NCBI GenBank assembly: GCA_963822905.1
Contig: CAWGJF010000003.1
Coordinates: 682,001-746,000, forward strand
Direction: 5' to 3'
From: CAWGJF01 sp963822905
GTDB lineage: Bacteria; Bacteroidota; Ignavibacteria; Ignavibacteriales; Ignavibacteriaceae
DNA length: 64,000 nt
Shown: positions 1-8,735 of the stretch, piece after piece
Layout: the number at the start of each line of letters is the position of its first letter
Position numbering within the stretch: position 1 is the stretch's first letter
Made by a program: the position numbers and the translations under genes
Notes under the pieces: generated by a model
Seen by the model: only the letters and a program-made list of their open reading frames with translations
Database searches by the model: none
What the model was told of the DNA's origin: nothing

Positions 1-204
1 AATTGCACAGCCTGAACCCTGGAACGAAACATCTTTAACAATTCCATCTTCAACAAATAAAAATATGTCAATGTGATCGCCGCATAACGGATTAAACCCT
101 TCAGCCATTTGAGTTGGATTTTCAATTTTCCTGAAATTTCTCGGGCTTTTATTATGATCTAAAATTACCTGTTGGTAAAGTTCTCTGAGTTCCTGCTGCA
201 TCAT
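1..204 (-). CDS. sufU: SUF iron-sulfur scaffold SufU (NifU-like), N-terminal part
   Basis: This is the first 68 residues of a SufU-type protein; the rest lies beyond the left edge. SufU accepts persulfide sulfur from SufS through a zinc site and supports Fe-S cluster assembly on SufBCD. The fragment shows the typical start ELRELYQQVILDHNKSPRNF, then Cys41 and Asp43 in PLCGD and Cys66 in GSGCAI, three of the four expected metal or sulfur ligands. Its ATG (204-202) overlaps the TGA of sufS (203-201) in an ATGA arrangement, which suggests translational coupling. A second ATG follows at once (201-199), so the start is uncertain by one codon. The last Cys ligand cannot be checked here. Confidence 0.9.
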   Translation of the reverse strand, partial: MMQQELRELYQQVILDHNKSPRNFRKIENPTQMAEGFNPLCGDHIDIFLFVEDGIVKDVSFQGSGCAI

Positions 205-1463
205 CCGAACACCTCGATAATTTTTTTCAATCCTGATACCAGAACATCAATTTCTTCTTTTGTATTGTACAAGCCGAAAGAAGCACGGGAAGTTGCCGGA
301 ATATTAAATCTCTGCATCAATGGCTGAGTGCAATGATGACCTGTTCTGATCGCAACTCCCTCAAAATCTAAAAATGTTCCGATATCATGTGGATGAATAT
401 TTTCAAGAACAAATGAAACAACCCCGGTTTTATTTTTTGATGTTCCGATTATTCTTAATCCGGGTATTTCTGAAATTTGTTCAGTCGCATAATTAAGCAA
501 TTCGAGTTCGTGAGCAGCAATGTTGTCAATTCCAAGTTTATCAATATATTCAATAGCTGCGCCTAAGCCGATTGCACCGGCAATATTCGGAGTTCCAGCT
601 TCAAACTTATGCGGTAATTCGTTATAAGTAGTTTTTTCAAAAGTAACTTTTGAGATCATATCGCCACCGCCTTGGTAGGGAGGCATTGCTTCAAGTAAAT
701 TTACTTTTCCATATAAGGCTCCGATTCCAGTCGGACCATAAAGCTTGTGTCCTGAAAAAGCAAAGAAATCACAATCGAGTTTGTGAACATCTATCTTTAA
801 ATGATTAACTGCCTGTGCACCATCAAGTAAAACCGGAACTTTATATTTATGTGCAAGATCAATTATATCCTTTACAGGATTTATTGTTCCCAGCGAATTT
901 GAAACATAAACAACCGAAACAATTTTTGTCTTTTCGTTTATCAATTTTTCAAATTCTTCAAAGACCAATTCACCTTTATCATTAATTGGAATAACTCTAA
1001 GCTTTGCTTTTTTCTCTTCACATAAAAGCTGCCACGGAACAATATTAGAGTGATGTTCCATATGAGAAATTATAATTTCATCACCTTCTTTAACATTTGC
1101 TCTACCGTAAGTTTGTGCGACTAAATTAATTGCTTCAGTAGTTCCTCTTGTAAAAATTATCTCGTTTTTGCCGAGTGCATTAATGAATGATTTTATTTTA
1201 ATTCTCGAACTTTCAAATGCTTCTGTTGCAACTCCACTTAAAGCATGCACTCCCCTGTGAATATTAGAATTCATCGAGCTGTAATATTCATTCAGCTTAT
1301 CGATAACAACCTGGGGTTTCTGTGTTGTTGCAGCATTGTCCAGGTAAACAAGTGGTTTATCATGGACAAACTTTTTCAGGATAGGGAAATCGTTCCTGAT
1401 CTTTTTTATGTTATATGTTTTTTGTTTGGCTGCTTCTACAGCAACCGCCGCCGGTTGATGCAT
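201..1463 (-). CDS. sufS: Cysteine desulfurase SufS
   Basis: This 420-aa PLP enzyme removes sulfur from cysteine and supplies it to the SUF cluster-assembly machinery in the cytosol. It is a class V aminotransferase-fold protein of normal length. Visible signatures are LDNAATTQKP near residue 41, the HMEHHSN cofactor-region motif near 134, the PLP-binding Lys240 in FSGHKLYGPTG and the catalytic Cys378 in RTGHHCTQP. The RTGHHC form is that of the SufS (group II) subclass, as opposed to IscS. The gene is the fourth in a minus-strand sufBCDSU operon, 11 nt after sufD, and its stop overlaps the start of sufU. Pairing with SufU fits a SufU-dependent desulfurase. Confidence 0.96.
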   Translation of the reverse strand: MHQPAAVAVEAAKQKTYNIKKIRNDFPILKKFVHDKPLVYLDNAATTQKPQVVIDKLNEYYSSMNSNIHRGVHALSGVATEAFESSRIKIKSFINALGKNEIIFTRGTTEAINLVAQTYGRANVKEGDEIIISHMEHHSNIVPWQLLCEEKKAKLRVIPINDKGELVFEEFEKLINEKTKIVSVVYVSNSLGTINPVKDIIDLAHKYKVPVLLDGAQAVNHLKIDVHKLDCDFFAFSGHKLYGPTGIGALYGKVNLLEAMPPYQGGGDMISKVTFEKTTYNELPHKFEAGTPNIAGAIGLGAAIEYIDKLGIDNIAAHELELLNYATEQISEIPGLRIIGTSKNKTGVVSFVLENIHPHDIGTFLDFEGVAIRTGHHCTQPLMQRFNIPATSRASFGLYNTKEEIDVLVSGLKKIIEVFG

Positions 1464-1474
1464 AATTCTTTTCT

Positions 1475-2434
1475 TTATTGACTAAATCGTTTTGAAATAA
1501 TTTCCTGGAGATAATTCTTTACTGATTCTATTTTAATTGATTTAATAACATCACTTGCAAAAGCCTGGAGTAAAATAATATTGCTTGCTTCATTGCCTAT
1601 TCCTCTTGATTTCAAATAAAACAGTGCATCTTCATCAAGTTGACCGATAGTTGCTCCGTGCGAACACTTCACATCATCCGCAAAAATTTCAAGTTGAGGC
1701 TTTGTATTCACTAAGGCTTTATTCGAAAGAAGAATATTGTTGTTTTGCTGGAAAGCATTCGTTTTTTGTGCATCCTGCCTGACAATTACTTTCCCGTTAA
1801 AAACTCCGCGGGAAGTATCATCCAGAATTCCCTTATAATGTTCGTGACTGTTACAATGCGGTTTTGCATGATCCATCAATGTGTGAGCATCAAAAAGCTG
1901 CGAGTCATTTAGCATGAACAAACCATTCAAAGTACATTCACCACCGTTATCATTAAACCTGCTGTTAAAATCATTGCGTGAGATTTCTCCACCGGTGGAA
2001 ATCAAATGAGAAGAAAAATTGCTGTCTCTTTCCTGGTCAACTTCCATTCTTGCAATATGAAAAGCGGATTTGCTTTCTTCCTGCAGTTTTATATGATCGA
2101 CAACTGCATTTTTACCTGCAACAATTTCAGTAACGGAGTTTGTGAAATAAATACCTTCATCTTCTCCGACATAATGTTCAATGATCGTTACCTGGGCGTT
2201 ATCTCCTGCAATAAAAAGATTGCGAGGTTGGATTAATAATTTGTCTTTATTAGAAGATGCAACAAAAATTATATGAATAGGATCTTCTACAATTTTTCCA
2301 TCGGGAACATAAATGAAAGCGCCGTCTTTTGTATACGCTGTACTGAGAGCTGTGAAAATATGATTTTTATAATCAGCATATTTCCCAAAATGATTTTTGC
2401 AATGCTTCATTTTTTGATTTAGTAGCTTCAGCAA
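1475..2434 (-). CDS. sufD: SufD, C-terminal fragment (frameshifted gene)
   Basis: This frame encodes most of SufD, the partner of SufB in the SufBC2D scaffold complex. It carries the right-handed beta-helix core and the C-terminal segment with KCSHGATIGQLDEDALFYLKSR, a family hallmark, including the usual Cys and His. The natural N-terminus is in the other frame (2373-2792). Conserved homology begins here at HFGKYADYKNHIF, so the first dozen residues of this frame are probably not translated as such. Removing one base from the AAAAATCATTTTGGG stretch near 2391-2405 joins the pieces into a protein of about 438 aa, the normal SufD length. It is either a genuine frameshift or a one-base assembly error. 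Confidence 0.85.
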   Translation of the reverse strand: MLKLLNQKMKHCKNHFGKYADYKNHIFTALSTAYTKDGAFIYVPDGKIVEDPIHIIFVASSNKDKLLIQPRNLFIAGDNAQVTIIEHYVGEDEGIYFTNSVTEIVAGKNAVVDHIKLQEESKSAFHIARMEVDQERDSNFSSHLISTGGEISRNDFNSRFNDNGGECTLNGLFMLNDSQLFDAHTLMDHAKPHCNSHEHYKGILDDTSRGVFNGKVIVRQDAQKTNAFQQNNNILLSNKALVNTKPQLEIFADDVKCSHGATIGQLDEDALFYLKSRGIGNEASNIILLQAFASDVIKSIKIESVKNYLQEIISKRFSQ

Positions 2435-2792
2435 AACTTCCGGCTACAACTCCTTTTGGTAAGCTTAACAGATCAGAAAGCTCAACAGAAAAATATCCGT
2501 CAACAAAAACTAAAAGACTATGCTCCATTTCATTAAATAAATTCTTCTTTATAAATTCTTTTGAAACAGAACCTTTTTTTAATGATGGAATAAAATTGTG
2601 TTTTAGCAGGGGAGTAATATTTGTGTACTTCCATTCTTCATCTTTTTGAGTAGGGAATTCCAGTTCTTTAAAGTTTGAAAGAGCATCTTTCCTTAGTGAA
2701 TGCAATGATGATAATTTATCGCCATTTAAACTCTCTTCAAAAACTTCAAAGTTTGATGAATACCATTCTTTTATTTCTAAAGTTTTATTCAT
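2373..2792 (-). CDS. sufD: SufD, N-terminal fragment (frameshifted gene)
   Basis: These 139 residues match the N-terminal helical region of SufD, including the family motif PTQKDEEWKYTN near residue 47. The frame then runs to SFAEATKSKNEALQ and ends abruptly at SFWEIC with a stop. The rest of SufD continues one base out of register in the fragment at 1475-2434, with which it overlaps. It begins with ATG 17 nt after sufC in the sufBCDSU operon. Because the suf operon is usually the only Fe-S pathway in this lineage and all neighbours are intact, a sequencing error is at least as likely as a pseudogene. Confidence 0.85.
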   Translation of the reverse strand: MNKTLEIKEWYSSNFEVFEESLNGDKLSSLHSLRKDALSNFKELEFPTQKDEEWKYTNITPLLKHNFIPSLKKGSVSKEFIKKNLFNEMEHSLLVFVDGYFSVELSDLLSLPKGVVAGSFAEATKSKNEALQKSFWEIC

Positions 2793-2809
2793 TTTCTTTT
2801 TGATTTCTT

Positions 2810-3574
2810 TTAGTTTGTCACAACTTCAGCTTTACTATTTTTTAACCAGTCGTATCCTTTTTCCTCGAGTTCATAGGCAAGTTCTTTACCTCCTGACTTT
2901 ACAATCTTTCCAAGGTAAAGAACATGAACGAAGTCAGGGATTATATAATCCAACAATCTCTGGTAGTGAGTAACTACTATTGTTGCATTCTCTTTTGATT
3001 TAAGTTTGTTAACACCATTTGCAACAATTTTCAAAGCATCTATATCCAATCCTGAATCAGTTTCATCAAGAATTGCAAGCTTTGGCTGAAGCACAGCCAT
3101 CTGGAAAATTTCATTTCTTTTTTTCTCTCCGCCGGAAAATCCTTCATTCACCGCTCTTCTTAAAAATTTCTCATCGAGCTCGACGAGCTTCATTTTATCT
3201 TTTACTAATTGAAGAAACTCCATTGCATCTAATTCTTCTATGCCATGATATTTTCTAATTTCATTTAAAGCTGTCTTTAAAAGATTTGTATTGCTAACGC
3301 CGGGGATTTCAACGGGATACTGGAAAGCAAGAAAAATTCCTTCTCTTGCACGGTCCTCAGGTGGCAAGTCAAATAAATTTTTTCCATTATAAATTACTTC
3401 ACCTTTTGTTATTTCGTATTCTTCTTTTCCGGCAATAACCTGTGCCAGTGTACTTTTCCCGGAACCATTTGGTCCCATTATTGCGTGAACTTCACCAGCA
3501 TTCACTTTTAAATTTATACCTTTTAGAATCTCGGTACCGTTTATACTAGCGTGTAAATTTTTAACTTCTAACAT
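2810..3574 (-). CDS. sufC: Fe-S assembly ATPase SufC
   Basis: SufC is the cytosolic ABC-type ATPase of the SufBC2D complex and drives conformational change during cluster assembly. The 254-aa protein is of normal length and lacks membrane segments. It shows Walker A GPNGSGKST near residue 34, an ABC signature FSGGEKKRNEIFQ near 146, Walker B LAILDETDSGLDIDALK near 167 and the switch histidine in VVTHYQRLL. The ETDSGLD form of Walker B and the EKKRNE signature are specific to SufC. It lies 43 nt after sufB and 17 nt before sufD. Confidence 0.97.
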   Translation of the reverse strand: MLEVKNLHASINGTEILKGINLKVNAGEVHAIMGPNGSGKSTLAQVIAGKEEYEITKGEVIYNGKNLFDLPPEDRAREGIFLAFQYPVEIPGVSNTNLLKTALNEIRKYHGIEELDAMEFLQLVKDKMKLVELDEKFLRRAVNEGFSGGEKKRNEIFQMAVLQPKLAILDETDSGLDIDALKIVANGVNKLKSKENATIVVTHYQRLLDYIIPDFVHVLYLGKIVKSGGKELAYELEEKGYDWLKNSKAEVVTN

Positions 3575-3617
3575 TCTTTAATTATCCTTTTGATTTTGTT
3601 TTTGTACCTGTGAAAAT

Positions 3618-5066
3618 TTATCCGACACTTCCTTCAAGACTAACGCTTAAAAGTTTCTGTGCTTCAACAGCAAATTCCATTGGAAGTTCTGCGAGTACTT
3701 CTTTACAATATCCATTTACAATTAACCCGATTGCATCTTCAGTTGCAATGCCTCTCTGGTTTAGATAAAAAATCTGGTCTTCACCAATTTTTGACGTTGT
3801 TGCTTCGTGCTCAACCTTGGCAGTTGGATTATTAATTTCTAAATATGGAAAAGTATGTGCACCGCATTTATCTCCAATTAATAAAGAATCACACTGAGAA
3901 AAGTTTCTTGAATTTTCAGCCTTCTTATTAATTTTTACAAGTCCGCGGTAACTGTTGTTACTTTTTCCGGCAGAAATTCCTTTAGAGATAATTGTACTTC
4001 TTGTGTTTTTTCCGAGGTGAATCATTTTTGTTCCGGTGTCGGCTTGCTGCATATTGTTTGTCATTGCAACGGAATAAAATTCACCTACAGAATTATCTCC
4101 CTGCAAAATACATCCGGGATATTTCCATGTAATTGCGGAACCTGTTTCAACTTGTGTCCAGGAGATTTTTGAATTCACACCACGACAAGCTCCGCGCTTT
4201 GTAACAAAATTATAAATGCCGCCTTTTCCTTCTTTATCACCAGGATACCAGTTCTGAACTGTTGAATATTTTATCTGTGCATTATCGAGTGCGACTAATT
4301 CAACAACTGCTGCGTGTAATTGATTTTCATCTCGCATCGGGGCAGTACAGCCCTCAAGATAACTTACATAAGCACCTTCATCAGCGACGATTAATGTTCT
4401 TTCAAACTGTCCGGTGTTTGCAGCATTAATTCTGAAATAAGTTGAAAGCTCCATCGGGCATCTTACGCCTTTTGGAATGTAAGCGAATGAACCATCACTA
4501 AACACGGCTGAATTTAATGTTGCAAAAAAGTTATCAGTGTAGGGAACAACAGAGCCAAGATATTTTTTAACAAGATCCGGGTGATTTTTTACCGCCTCAG
4601 AAAACGAACAAAAAATTATTCCGAGTTCATTCAACTTTGCTTTAAAAGTTGTTGCAACAGAGACACTGTCAAATACTGCATCGACTGCAACACCAGCCAT
4701 AAGTTTTTGTTCATTCAGAGGAATGCCAAGTTTTTCATAAGTCGAAAGCAATTCAGGATCAACTTCATCAAGACTGCTTAATTGCGGTTTTTTCTTTGGG
4801 GCAGAGTAGTAGGATAAATTCTGATAATCAATTTCAGGATATTTAACATTTGCCCAGTGAGGTTCCTTCATCGTTAACCAATGTCTGTAGGCTTTCAATC
4901 TCCATTCAAGCATAAATTCAGGTTCTTCTTTTTTAGCAGAAAGCTGTCTTATTATATCTTCATTCAATCCATTTGGTAAGCTGTCAGCTTCAATATCTGT
5001 AACGAATCCATATTTATATTCTTTGCTTGCTAATTCTTCAACTTTATTCAATTCAGTACTAGCCAT
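3618..5066 (-). CDS. sufB: Fe-S assembly scaffold SufB
   Basis: SufB is the main scaffold subunit on which the nascent Fe-S cluster is built before transfer to apo-proteins. The 482-aa length is normal. Family segments include AVFSDGSFAYIPKGVRCPMELSTYFRI (quoted in part), EGCTAPMRDENQLHAAVVE, and the C-terminal block SQCDSLLIGDKCGAHTFPY followed by VEHEATTSKIGEDQIFYL, which holds the conserved Cys and Glu used in cluster assembly. It is the first gene of the operon. The ATG has a GAGG-type ribosome binding site a few bases upstream, and a sigma70-like promoter lies about 50 nt upstream. Confidence 0.97.
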   Translation of the reverse strand: MASTELNKVEELASKEYKYGFVTDIEADSLPNGLNEDIIRQLSAKKEEPEFMLEWRLKAYRHWLTMKEPHWANVKYPEIDYQNLSYYSAPKKKPQLSSLDEVDPELLSTYEKLGIPLNEQKLMAGVAVDAVFDSVSVATTFKAKLNELGIIFCSFSEAVKNHPDLVKKYLGSVVPYTDNFFATLNSAVFSDGSFAYIPKGVRCPMELSTYFRINAANTGQFERTLIVADEGAYVSYLEGCTAPMRDENQLHAAVVELVALDNAQIKYSTVQNWYPGDKEGKGGIYNFVTKRGACRGVNSKISWTQVETGSAITWKYPGCILQGDNSVGEFYSVAMTNNMQQADTGTKMIHLGKNTRSTIISKGISAGKSNNSYRGLVKINKKAENSRNFSQCDSLLIGDKCGAHTFPYLEINNPTAKVEHEATTSKIGEDQIFYLNQRGIATEDAIGLIVNGYCKEVLAELPMEFAVEAQKLLSVSLEGSVG

Positions 5067-5117
5067 TATTACCTCAATAATTCCTTTTTTCTTATAATTT
5101 CTTATTTTTCCTATCCC

Positions 5118-5146
5118 AAAATAGTTTATCTATACAATTTTGTCAA
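5118..5146 (-). promoter_or_regulatory. Sigma70-like promoter of the suf operon
   Basis: Read on the minus strand, a perfect -35 TTGACA (5146-5141) is followed after 17 nt by TATTTT (5123-5118), a four-of-six match to the -10 hexamer. It lies about 50 nt upstream of the sufB start, and no other gene intervenes. No IscR, SufR or Fur site was recognised by eye. The assignment is by consensus only. Confidence 0.5.
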
Positions 5147-5233
5147 GATTATCTTTGTGAAATCAGAAGAATTGTGACTGAATTCAATTAGATTGTTTTT
5201 ATACGAATATTAGCTTAATTTTCAACTTAATTA

Positions 5234-6355
5234 TTGAATAGGAAAAGATTGTCAGAGCAAAATCCACAAGAGGGCGGGCAAAAACCTGCCAATACCGAGC
5301 AGAAGTCTTCTAATTACAATCGTAACAGAGGAAGTTATAACAGGCCATACCGAAAAAGACGATATTACAAACCCAGGCAACATCAAGATCAGGATCAGAA
5401 AAATGAAGCAGTCTCCAAACAACAATTCTCTTTTAAAAAACTTTCTATAATTATTCCGCTTCTCAACGAAGAAGAATCTTTATTTCCTCTGACAAATGAA
5501 ATTAAAAAAGCGCTTGGTAAAATTGATATCGATTATGAAATAATTTTTATTGATGATGGGAGTACTGACAAATCGCTCAAAAATTTAAAAGAAATTAAAA
5601 GGACTGACAATAAATTTAAGTTCATCAGTTTTAGAAAAAATTATGGCAAATCAGCAGCGTTGCAAATTGGATTTAAATATTCAAAAGGCGATGTGATTGT
5701 CACGATGGATGCCGATCTGCAGGATGATCCGGGCGAGATTCCAGCACTGCTAAAAAAGCTTGATGAAGGATATGATCTTTGTTCCGGCTGGAAGAAAAAA
5801 AGACATGATCCATTCATAAAAAAAATCTCTTCTAAGTTTTTCAACTTTGTGACAAGATTGATGACCGGAATTAAAATTCACGATTTTAACTGTGGTTTAA
5901 AAGCGTACAGGAAAGAAGTTGCAGAGAACATTAAGGTTTATGGCGAGCTTCACCGTTACATCCCGGTATTGGCAAAGTGGAAAGGATTTACAGTAACTGA
6001 GATTCCGGTTAACCATCATCCAAGAAGATACGGGAAAACAAAATTTGGAATATCCAGATCTTTTAAAGGATTTATAGATTTAATAACAGTTGTTTTTTCC
6101 ACAAGATATATTAAAAGACCAATGCACTTTTTTGGTTTTTTTGGAGCACTTGCTTTTTTGGTCGGACTTGTGATTAATGGCTATCTTACTGTTCTCTGGA
6201 TTAATGGTCAATCATTAAGCAACAGACCATTGTTATTTTTCGGTATGCTGCTTATCATAGTTGGTGTTCAGCTTTTTGCTGTTGGCTTGCTGGGTGAAAT
6301 GATCGTTCACAATTCACTTGATGAGAGTGAATATGTGATTAAAGAAAGAAGTTGA
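5234..6355 (+). CDS. Family 2 glycosyltransferase, polyprenyl-phosphate sugar transferase type
   Basis: This 373-aa protein resembles the DPM1/GtrB/ArnC group, which transfers a sugar from a nucleotide donor to a polyprenyl phosphate at the inner membrane. The catalytic domain (about residues 70-290) has IIPLLNEEESL, FIDDGSTDKSL and the metal-binding MDADLQDDPGEIP. Two transmembrane segments follow near residues 300-325 and 335-360. Unusually, the first 65 residues form a hydrophilic, Arg/Lys/Asn/Gln-rich low-complexity tail with NRNRGSYNRPYRKRRYY, unlike the compact N-terminus of most relatives. The start is an inferred TTG at 5234; another TTG lies 15 nt downstream. It is the first gene of a plus-strand surface-glycan region. 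The specific sugar cannot be told. Confidence 0.85.
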   Translation: MNRKRLSEQNPQEGGQKPANTEQKSSNYNRNRGSYNRPYRKRRYYKPRQHQDQDQKNEAVSKQQFSFKKLSIIIPLLNEEESLFPLTNEIKKALGKIDIDYEIIFIDDGSTDKSLKNLKEIKRTDNKFKFISFRKNYGKSAALQIGFKYSKGDVIVTMDADLQDDPGEIPALLKKLDEGYDLCSGWKKKRHDPFIKKISSKFFNFVTRLMTGIKIHDFNCGLKAYRKEVAENIKVYGELHRYIPVLAKWKGFTVTEIPVNHHPRRYGKTKFGISRSFKGFIDLITVVFSTRYIKRPMHFFGFFGALAFLVGLVINGYLTVLWINGQSLSNRPLLFFGMLLIIVGVQLFAVGLLGEMIVHNSLDESEYVIKERS

Positions 6356-6412
6356 TCTTAATTATTTGTGATTTACAACCCTTCAAATAAATTCCAATCC
6401 AGTTAGAGGAAA

Positions 6413-7222
6413 ATGTACTACGATCCGGTTAAAAATGTTTTTGCTTCAATTATAAAAAAGATAACTTCGCTTCGCATACTATTTTATAAAATCCTGGATT
6501 TGATGTTTTTACGTTCGTGGTATGTGAGAAGAGAATTGAAAAAATTGAGAAAACAATTTGGTGAAAAGGAAATTTCGATTTACGATGCAGGTTCCGGTTA
6601 CGGGCAGTATAGTTACTTTATATCAAAAAACCTTCAGCCTTGTAAAATTTATTCAGTTGATGTAAAAGAAGAGTGGATAAACGACTGCAAAGAGTTTTTC
6701 GAATCAAGAAAAATAAATAACGTTTCATTTGGCGTTGAAGATTTAACACAAATAACTCATCAAAATAAATTTGATCTGATCGTTTGTGTAGATGTAATGG
6801 AACACATCGAAGATGATATAAAAGTTTTTCAGAATTTTTATAGCGCTGTAAAAGATGGAGGATTTGTTTTGATCAACTCGCCTTCAATTTTCGGAGGTAG
6901 TGATGTGCACGATGAAGGAGAAGAAAGCTTCATAGGAGAACACGCGCGTGATGGGTATTCAAAAGAAGATCTCGAGTCAAAATTGCATCCAATCGGATTT
7001 AAAACGTACCAATCAAAATACACTTACGGATTTTGGGGGGATAAAGCGTGGCGGCTCGGAATAAAATATCCAATGCTGATGCTAAACATTTCAAAACTAT
7101 TTTTTATAGTTCTTCCATTCTATTATTTATTAACTTTGCCCGTAACATTAATTATGATGTTTTTGGATTATTCTTCCGAAAACAAATTGGGGTCGGGAAT
7201 CAATTTTATTGCAAGGAAATAA
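6413..7222 (+). CDS. Class I SAM-dependent methyltransferase
   Basis: This 269-aa protein has a Rossmann-type methyltransferase core. The SAM-binding motif I is IYDAGSGYGQYSYF near residue 56, and a post-motif FDLIVCVDVMEHIEDD sits near 120, as in UbiE/COQ5- and Methyltransf_11-like enzymes. A hydrophobic C-terminal stretch (about residues 220-250, LFFIVLPFYYLLTLPVTLIM) suggests membrane association. It starts with ATG after GAGG, 57 nt downstream of the GT2 gene and just before the YfhO-like gene, so it is likely part of a glycan or lipid modification unit. The substrate is unknown. Confidence 0.8.
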   Translation: MYYDPVKNVFASIIKKITSLRILFYKILDLMFLRSWYVRRELKKLRKQFGEKEISIYDAGSGYGQYSYFISKNLQPCKIYSVDVKEEWINDCKEFFESRKINNVSFGVEDLTQITHQNKFDLIVCVDVMEHIEDDIKVFQNFYSAVKDGGFVLINSPSIFGGSDVHDEGEESFIGEHARDGYSKEDLESKLHPIGFKTYQSKYTYGFWGDKAWRLGIKYPMLMLNISKLFFIVLPFYYLLTLPVTLIMMFLDYSSENKLGSGINFIARK

Positions 7223-7262
7223 AATTTCTTTTTATTAAAAGAATCAGAAAATTGGAGATTGA

Positions 7263-8735
7263 ATGGCTTCCAAATCAAAAAAAACTGAAAAAATTTTAGG
7301 CAAACAAAAAGAGACATTCTTAAATTCTTTTTCTCTTGATAAATATATCCCCTCTAAATTTCAGATTCCGTTACTTCTTATTGTAATTATACTTCTCTTT
7401 CTTTTATTTTATTCCCCACTGTATTTTGGCGGAAAAACATTTCAGTCGGGTGACATAATTACCAGCAAAAGTTCAAACACTTATGTTGAACAGCATGGTG
7501 AAGGATACACATTATGGAATCCGTACATTTTTGGTGGGATGCCGGCTTATGCAATAGCAGTTGGTTTTAAATGGTTCAATTTAGTTTATGTGGTTAATAA
7601 CTTAATTAGAAATATATTCAGCTCACCGTTTGCAGTCGACTATGCAAAATGGACTTTCTATTTAGTTGCACTCGCTTTCACTTCATTTATCTTTTTTAAT
7701 TACAGAACGAAAAACAAACTTGTAAGTTTGCTGGTTGCAATTTCAACAACATTTTGTACTGGAATTGTAGTGTTTTTATATATAGGACATGTAACAAAAC
7801 TTACTGCGATATGGGTTTTCCCCATTTTACTTTTACTGCTTTTTAATTTTCAGAAACGAATTCGATTATTGGATTTCTTTCTGCTGATAATTTTTCTCGA
7901 CCTGATGTTTCTCGGCTGGCATGTTCAAATCATTTTTTATGTTTTCTTTGCTGTTATGATCTACTTCATCTATTTCTTTTTGAGATCGTTGAAATTGAAG
8001 GATAAATTTTTGTCTATGCAATTAGTGAAATCTGCAGCTGCATTTGTTATTGCGATTTTGATTGCATTGTTAATTCAATCAGATAATTTTACACAGGTTT
8101 ATGAGTATTCTCCATATTCGACGCGTGGGACTGAAAGCATACTTGAAAAAGAACAAAGTAAAACTGAACAAAGCGAATCTGATTTTTACCAGTATGCAAC
8201 TAACTGGTCATTTTCTCCCGGAGAAGTTTTAACTATGATTGTTCCATCCTATTACGGATTCGGAAAATCAACATACCAGGGACCGCTTTCGCAAAATCAG
8301 CCTGTTGAAGTAAATACATATTTCGGTCAAATGCCTTTCGTAGATGTAGCCGTTGGTTATATGGGAGTAATAATTTTCTTCCTTGCAGTTTTTTCTATGA
8401 TTGTAAACTGGAAGGATCCATTTGTCAGGTTTCTAACAATTCTCTCGGGCATAGCATTATTGATTTCGTTCGGGAACACCTTTCCGGTTCTTTACAATTT
8501 GATGTTCAACTATTTCCCGTTCTTTGATAAATTCAGAGTCCCATCGATGATTCTTGTTCTTGTCCAGCTCAGTTTTCCTCTTTTAGCTGGATTAGGAGTT
8601 ATTAAAATTATTTCACTAAAGAATGAAAAAAATCCGAAAGATAGAAAACGCAATCAGGAATACGTTTTTTGTTTTTGGAGGGCTATTTGTAATTGCACTT
8701 TTGCTTTCTTCACCAATAAAAAGCTGGTTTATTGA
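7263..8735 (+). CDS. YfhO-family membrane protein, N-terminal fragment
   Basis: This 490-aa frame encodes a polytopic membrane protein with about ten hydrophobic segments, first at residues 35-58. It resembles the YfhO family (Pfam PF09586), large GT-C-fold-like proteins implicated in glycosylation of lipids or lipoteichoic acid in Firmicutes. Typical segments are the periplasmic GYTLWNPYIFGGMPAYA near residue 80 and PSYYGFGKSTYQGP near 330. Homology ends at about residue 455 (IISLKNEKN); the tail after that is out-of-frame translation. The protein continues in the +1 frame (8623-9801). Deleting one A from the A7 run at 8625-8631 joins the halves into a protein of about 845 aa. Confidence 0.75.
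   Translation: MASKSKKTEKILGKQKETFLNSFSLDKYIPSKFQIPLLLIVIILLFLLFYSPLYFGGKTFQSGDIITSKSSNTYVEQHGEGYTLWNPYIFGGMPAYAIAVGFKWFNLVYVVNNLIRNIFSSPFAVDYAKWTFYLVALAFTSFIFFNYRTKNKLVSLLVAISTTFCTGIVVFLYIGHVTKLTAIWVFPILLLLLFNFQKRIRLLDFFLLIIFLDLMFLGWHVQIIFYVFFAVMIYFIYFFLRSLKLKDKFLSMQLVKSAAAFVIAILIALLIQSDNFTQVYEYSPYSTRGTESILEKEQSKTEQSESDFYQYATNWSFSPGEVLTMIVPSYYGFGKSTYQGPLSQNQPVEVNTYFGQMPFVDVAVGYMGVIIFFLAVFSMIVNWKDPFVRFLTILSGIALLISFGNTFPVLYNLMFNYFPFFDKFRVPSMILVLVQLSFPLLAGLGVIKIISLKNEKNPKDRKRNQEYVFCFWRAICNCTFAFFTNKKLVY

Noticed and set aside
2373..2434. Programmed frameshifting in sufD
   Set aside because: The site has no classical slippery heptamer with a stimulatory structure, and SufD is not known to use recoding; a plain indel is simpler.
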